Source: Clostridia bacterium
GTDB taxonomy: Bacteria; Bacillota; Peptococcia; DRI-13; SM3-B62
DNA: 64,000 nt
Direction of reading: 5' to 3'
Assembly (NCBI GenBank): GCA_018433675.1
Contig: JAHDQS010000014.1
Span: forward strand, 84,129 to 148,128
A program made the position numbers and the translations under genes. The notes under the pieces are model-generated. The model saw only the letters and a list, made by a program, of their open reading frames with translations, did no database searches and was not told the origin of the DNA. Below, piece by piece: positions 62,705-64,000 of this stretch (position 1 is its first letter; every line of letters begins with the position of its first letter).

Positions 62705-64000
62705 CTAAGTCTCGCTTATTCTTTCCACGATAACCCGCATTCCTTCAACATTCACAACCTTTACTTTCTCGTTTTTGTTGATGTACTCTCCATTTGTTAC
62801 AACATCCAAACGGGTTCCGTCTTCTAAGAGCATACTCCCCGCGGGTCTTAATACCGTGAAAGCAACACCCTGAACACCGATATAAACACTGAGATCCTTG
62901 CTCCCGGGAACATATCCGCTCTGTTTGTCATATTTTAATCCAAGGACTAAATGCTGTAACAGATTGCGGCGTTTCAGTACCTTAAAACTGAACAAGAGCA
63001 AGACAATCGTACCGACAATGGCCAGTACCAGAGACACAAGTCCCGCCTCCCAACTGGGAGCAGCCAAAACAATACTGATAACCATGCAGGTTATTCCGGA
63101 AATGCCCGGCAGCCCAAAGCCGGGAGCAATTGCTTCCACTCCTAATAGAATTATACCCAATAAAAACAACAGTATAATTCCCCAGGAGGTAAAACCGGCC
63201 AAAAGATACCCACCAAAATATAAGCTTAAAAAGGCAATACCTAAAATTCCGGGAATACCAAAACCCATCGTAAAGACCTCGATTATTATCCCGGCAATCC
63301 CAAGGGTCAGCAGCAGCGGCGCAACGTACGGGTTAGTTATCAGCCTTACCAAGGTTTCGGAAAGGGTAGGTGTTACCTGAACTACCTCTGCCTCACCCAA
63401 ATCCAACAAGGTTAGAAGCTCCTCCCTGTTGTTAACGATATAATCCGCATAACCGTACTCTTCTGCTTGTTTATAGCTCATGGTTAAAAGCTTGCCTTTT
63501 TCCGACAAACCCGGTACGACTCTGTCACTATCAACCATAGCAGCCGCAATCTCAGGATCCCGGCCATAAATCTCCGCGGTAGTTACCATTTCCTCAGCAA
63601 AATATGAGACGTATTTTTCATCTGCCTTTTCCGAACCTATGCGTGGTTCTGCCGCACCGATAGTGGTCCCGGGCTTCATAGCTATTGTTTTGCATGCCAC
63701 GGTAATCAGAGTACCCGCGGATATAGCCCTCCCCTTAACATAGGCGGCCGAAGGCACCAGACTGTTGATAATCGTATCGCGAATATCCTTGGCAGCGTCA
63801 ACGACTCCGCCGGGTGTGTCAATCTCTAATACAACAAGCGCTGCCCCATTTTTCTCTGCTTCCCGGTAGTTCCTCTCTACAAAACCTGCCAATCCCGCAT
63901 CAATCGTATCTTCAATCGGAATCACATACACGAGTTTATCCGGAGAAGCCGCCAAGTTGCCGAAAGCAAAACACATAAAGATAATAACAAACAACAGACA
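62705..64000 (-). CDS. NfeD/ClpP-class serine protease-like protein, N-terminal end cut
   Basis: About 431 residues visible. A hydrophobic signal (LLFVIIFMCFAFGNLAAS) begins at the window edge, so the true start probably lies beyond 64000. The ClpP-class domain has VLEIDTPGGVVDAAKDI and the Ser in GRAISAGTLIT; then helices (LLLTLGIAGIIIEVFTMGFGIPGILGI) and a C-terminal NfeD OB fold ending IVERISET. Membrane protein paired with FloA. Confidence 0.93.
   Translation of the reverse strand, partial: CLLFVIIFMCFAFGNLAASPDKLVYVIPIEDTIDAGLAGFVERNYREAEKNGAALVVLEIDTPGGVVDAAKDIRDTIINSLVPSAAYVKGRAISAGTLITVACKTIAMKPGTTIGAAEPRIGSEKADEKYVSYFAEEMVTTAEIYGRDPEIAAAMVDSDRVVPGLSEKGKLLTMSYKQAEEYGYADYIVNNREELLTLLDLGEAEVVQVTPTLSETLVRLITNPYVAPLLLTLGIAGIIIEVFTMGFGIPGILGIAFLSLYFGGYLLAGFTSWGIILLFLLGIILLGVEAIAPGFGLPGISGITCMVISIVLAAPSWEAGLVSLVLAIVGTIVLLLFSFKVLKRRNLLQHLVLGLKYDKQSGYVPGSKDLSVYIGVQGVAFTVLRPAGSMLLEDGTRLDVVTNGEYINKNEKVKVVNVEGMRVIVERISET

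Overview
The window reads as one chromosomal segment of a spore-forming, anaerobic member of the Firmicutes (Clostridia, probably Peptococcaceae-like). The grounds are the sporulation genes yqfC/yqfD, the AddAB recombination nuclease, GG-rich Shine-Dalgarno sites with many TTG/GTG starts, two-subunit glycyl-tRNA synthetase under a T-box, and a gene order close to the Bacillus yqf-era-recO-glyQS-ccpN-yqfL-dnaG-sigA-trmK-nif3 block. I cannot name the species. Most genes lie on the minus strand, so that block reads from high to low coordinates.

Layout from left to right. Positions 1-19600 hold housekeeping and metabolic genes: speE (partial), a NUDIX-like protein with a degenerate signature, ychF, a MtnX-like phosphatase, addBA, cstA, an ilvN without ilvB nearby, RNase P RNA, a MOSC protein coupled to a class III aminotransferase, a zinc-ribbon protein, nif3, trmK and a gamma-glutamyltranspeptidase-family protein that lacks the usual Thr nucleophile. 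Two tRNA genes follow. Positions 20099-26790 hold the most unusual locus: a cobalamin riboswitch with an intrinsic terminator, then a BtuFCD/FecBCD-type ABC importer, two nitrogenase component-1-like subunits and a NifH-like reductase, all one tightly packed unit. sigA, dnaG and dgt follow.

Positions 31275-38540 are an accessory island inside the otherwise conserved block. It holds a DUF1835/DUF3658-type gene with a nucleotidyltransferase and a frameshifted partner, an XRE regulator with a DUF3796 membrane protein behind a striking double operator, an MFS remnant, a remnant of a ppdK 3' end, an MntA-HepT pair, a Phd antitoxin with a truncated ParE toxin, an ECF-type sigma factor with a large membrane partner, and a RelBE pair.

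Positions 38614-64000 return to the conserved block: ppdK, ppsR and ccpN (control of pyruvate/PEP exchange), glyQS with its T-box, a DUF4342 protein, recO and yqzL. A metal-ion insert follows, with mgtE and its leader divergent from a DtxR-like regulator and feoAB. Then come era, cdd, a DUF3048 protein, a CorC-type protein, ybeY, pgpH, phoH, yqfD, yqfC, a hypothetical protein, floA and nfeD (partial).

The best candidate for a new system is the B12-riboswitch-controlled nitrogenase-like operon. Its D-like subunit keeps three cluster Cys ligands while its K-like subunit has lost them, as in the tetrapyrrole reductases. A corrinoid or other tetrapyrrole is therefore a reasonable guess for the substrate, but this is not shown by the sequence. 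A second theme is start codons: ppsR and era, and less clearly ccpN, appear to begin with AUA behind good Shine-Dalgarno sites.
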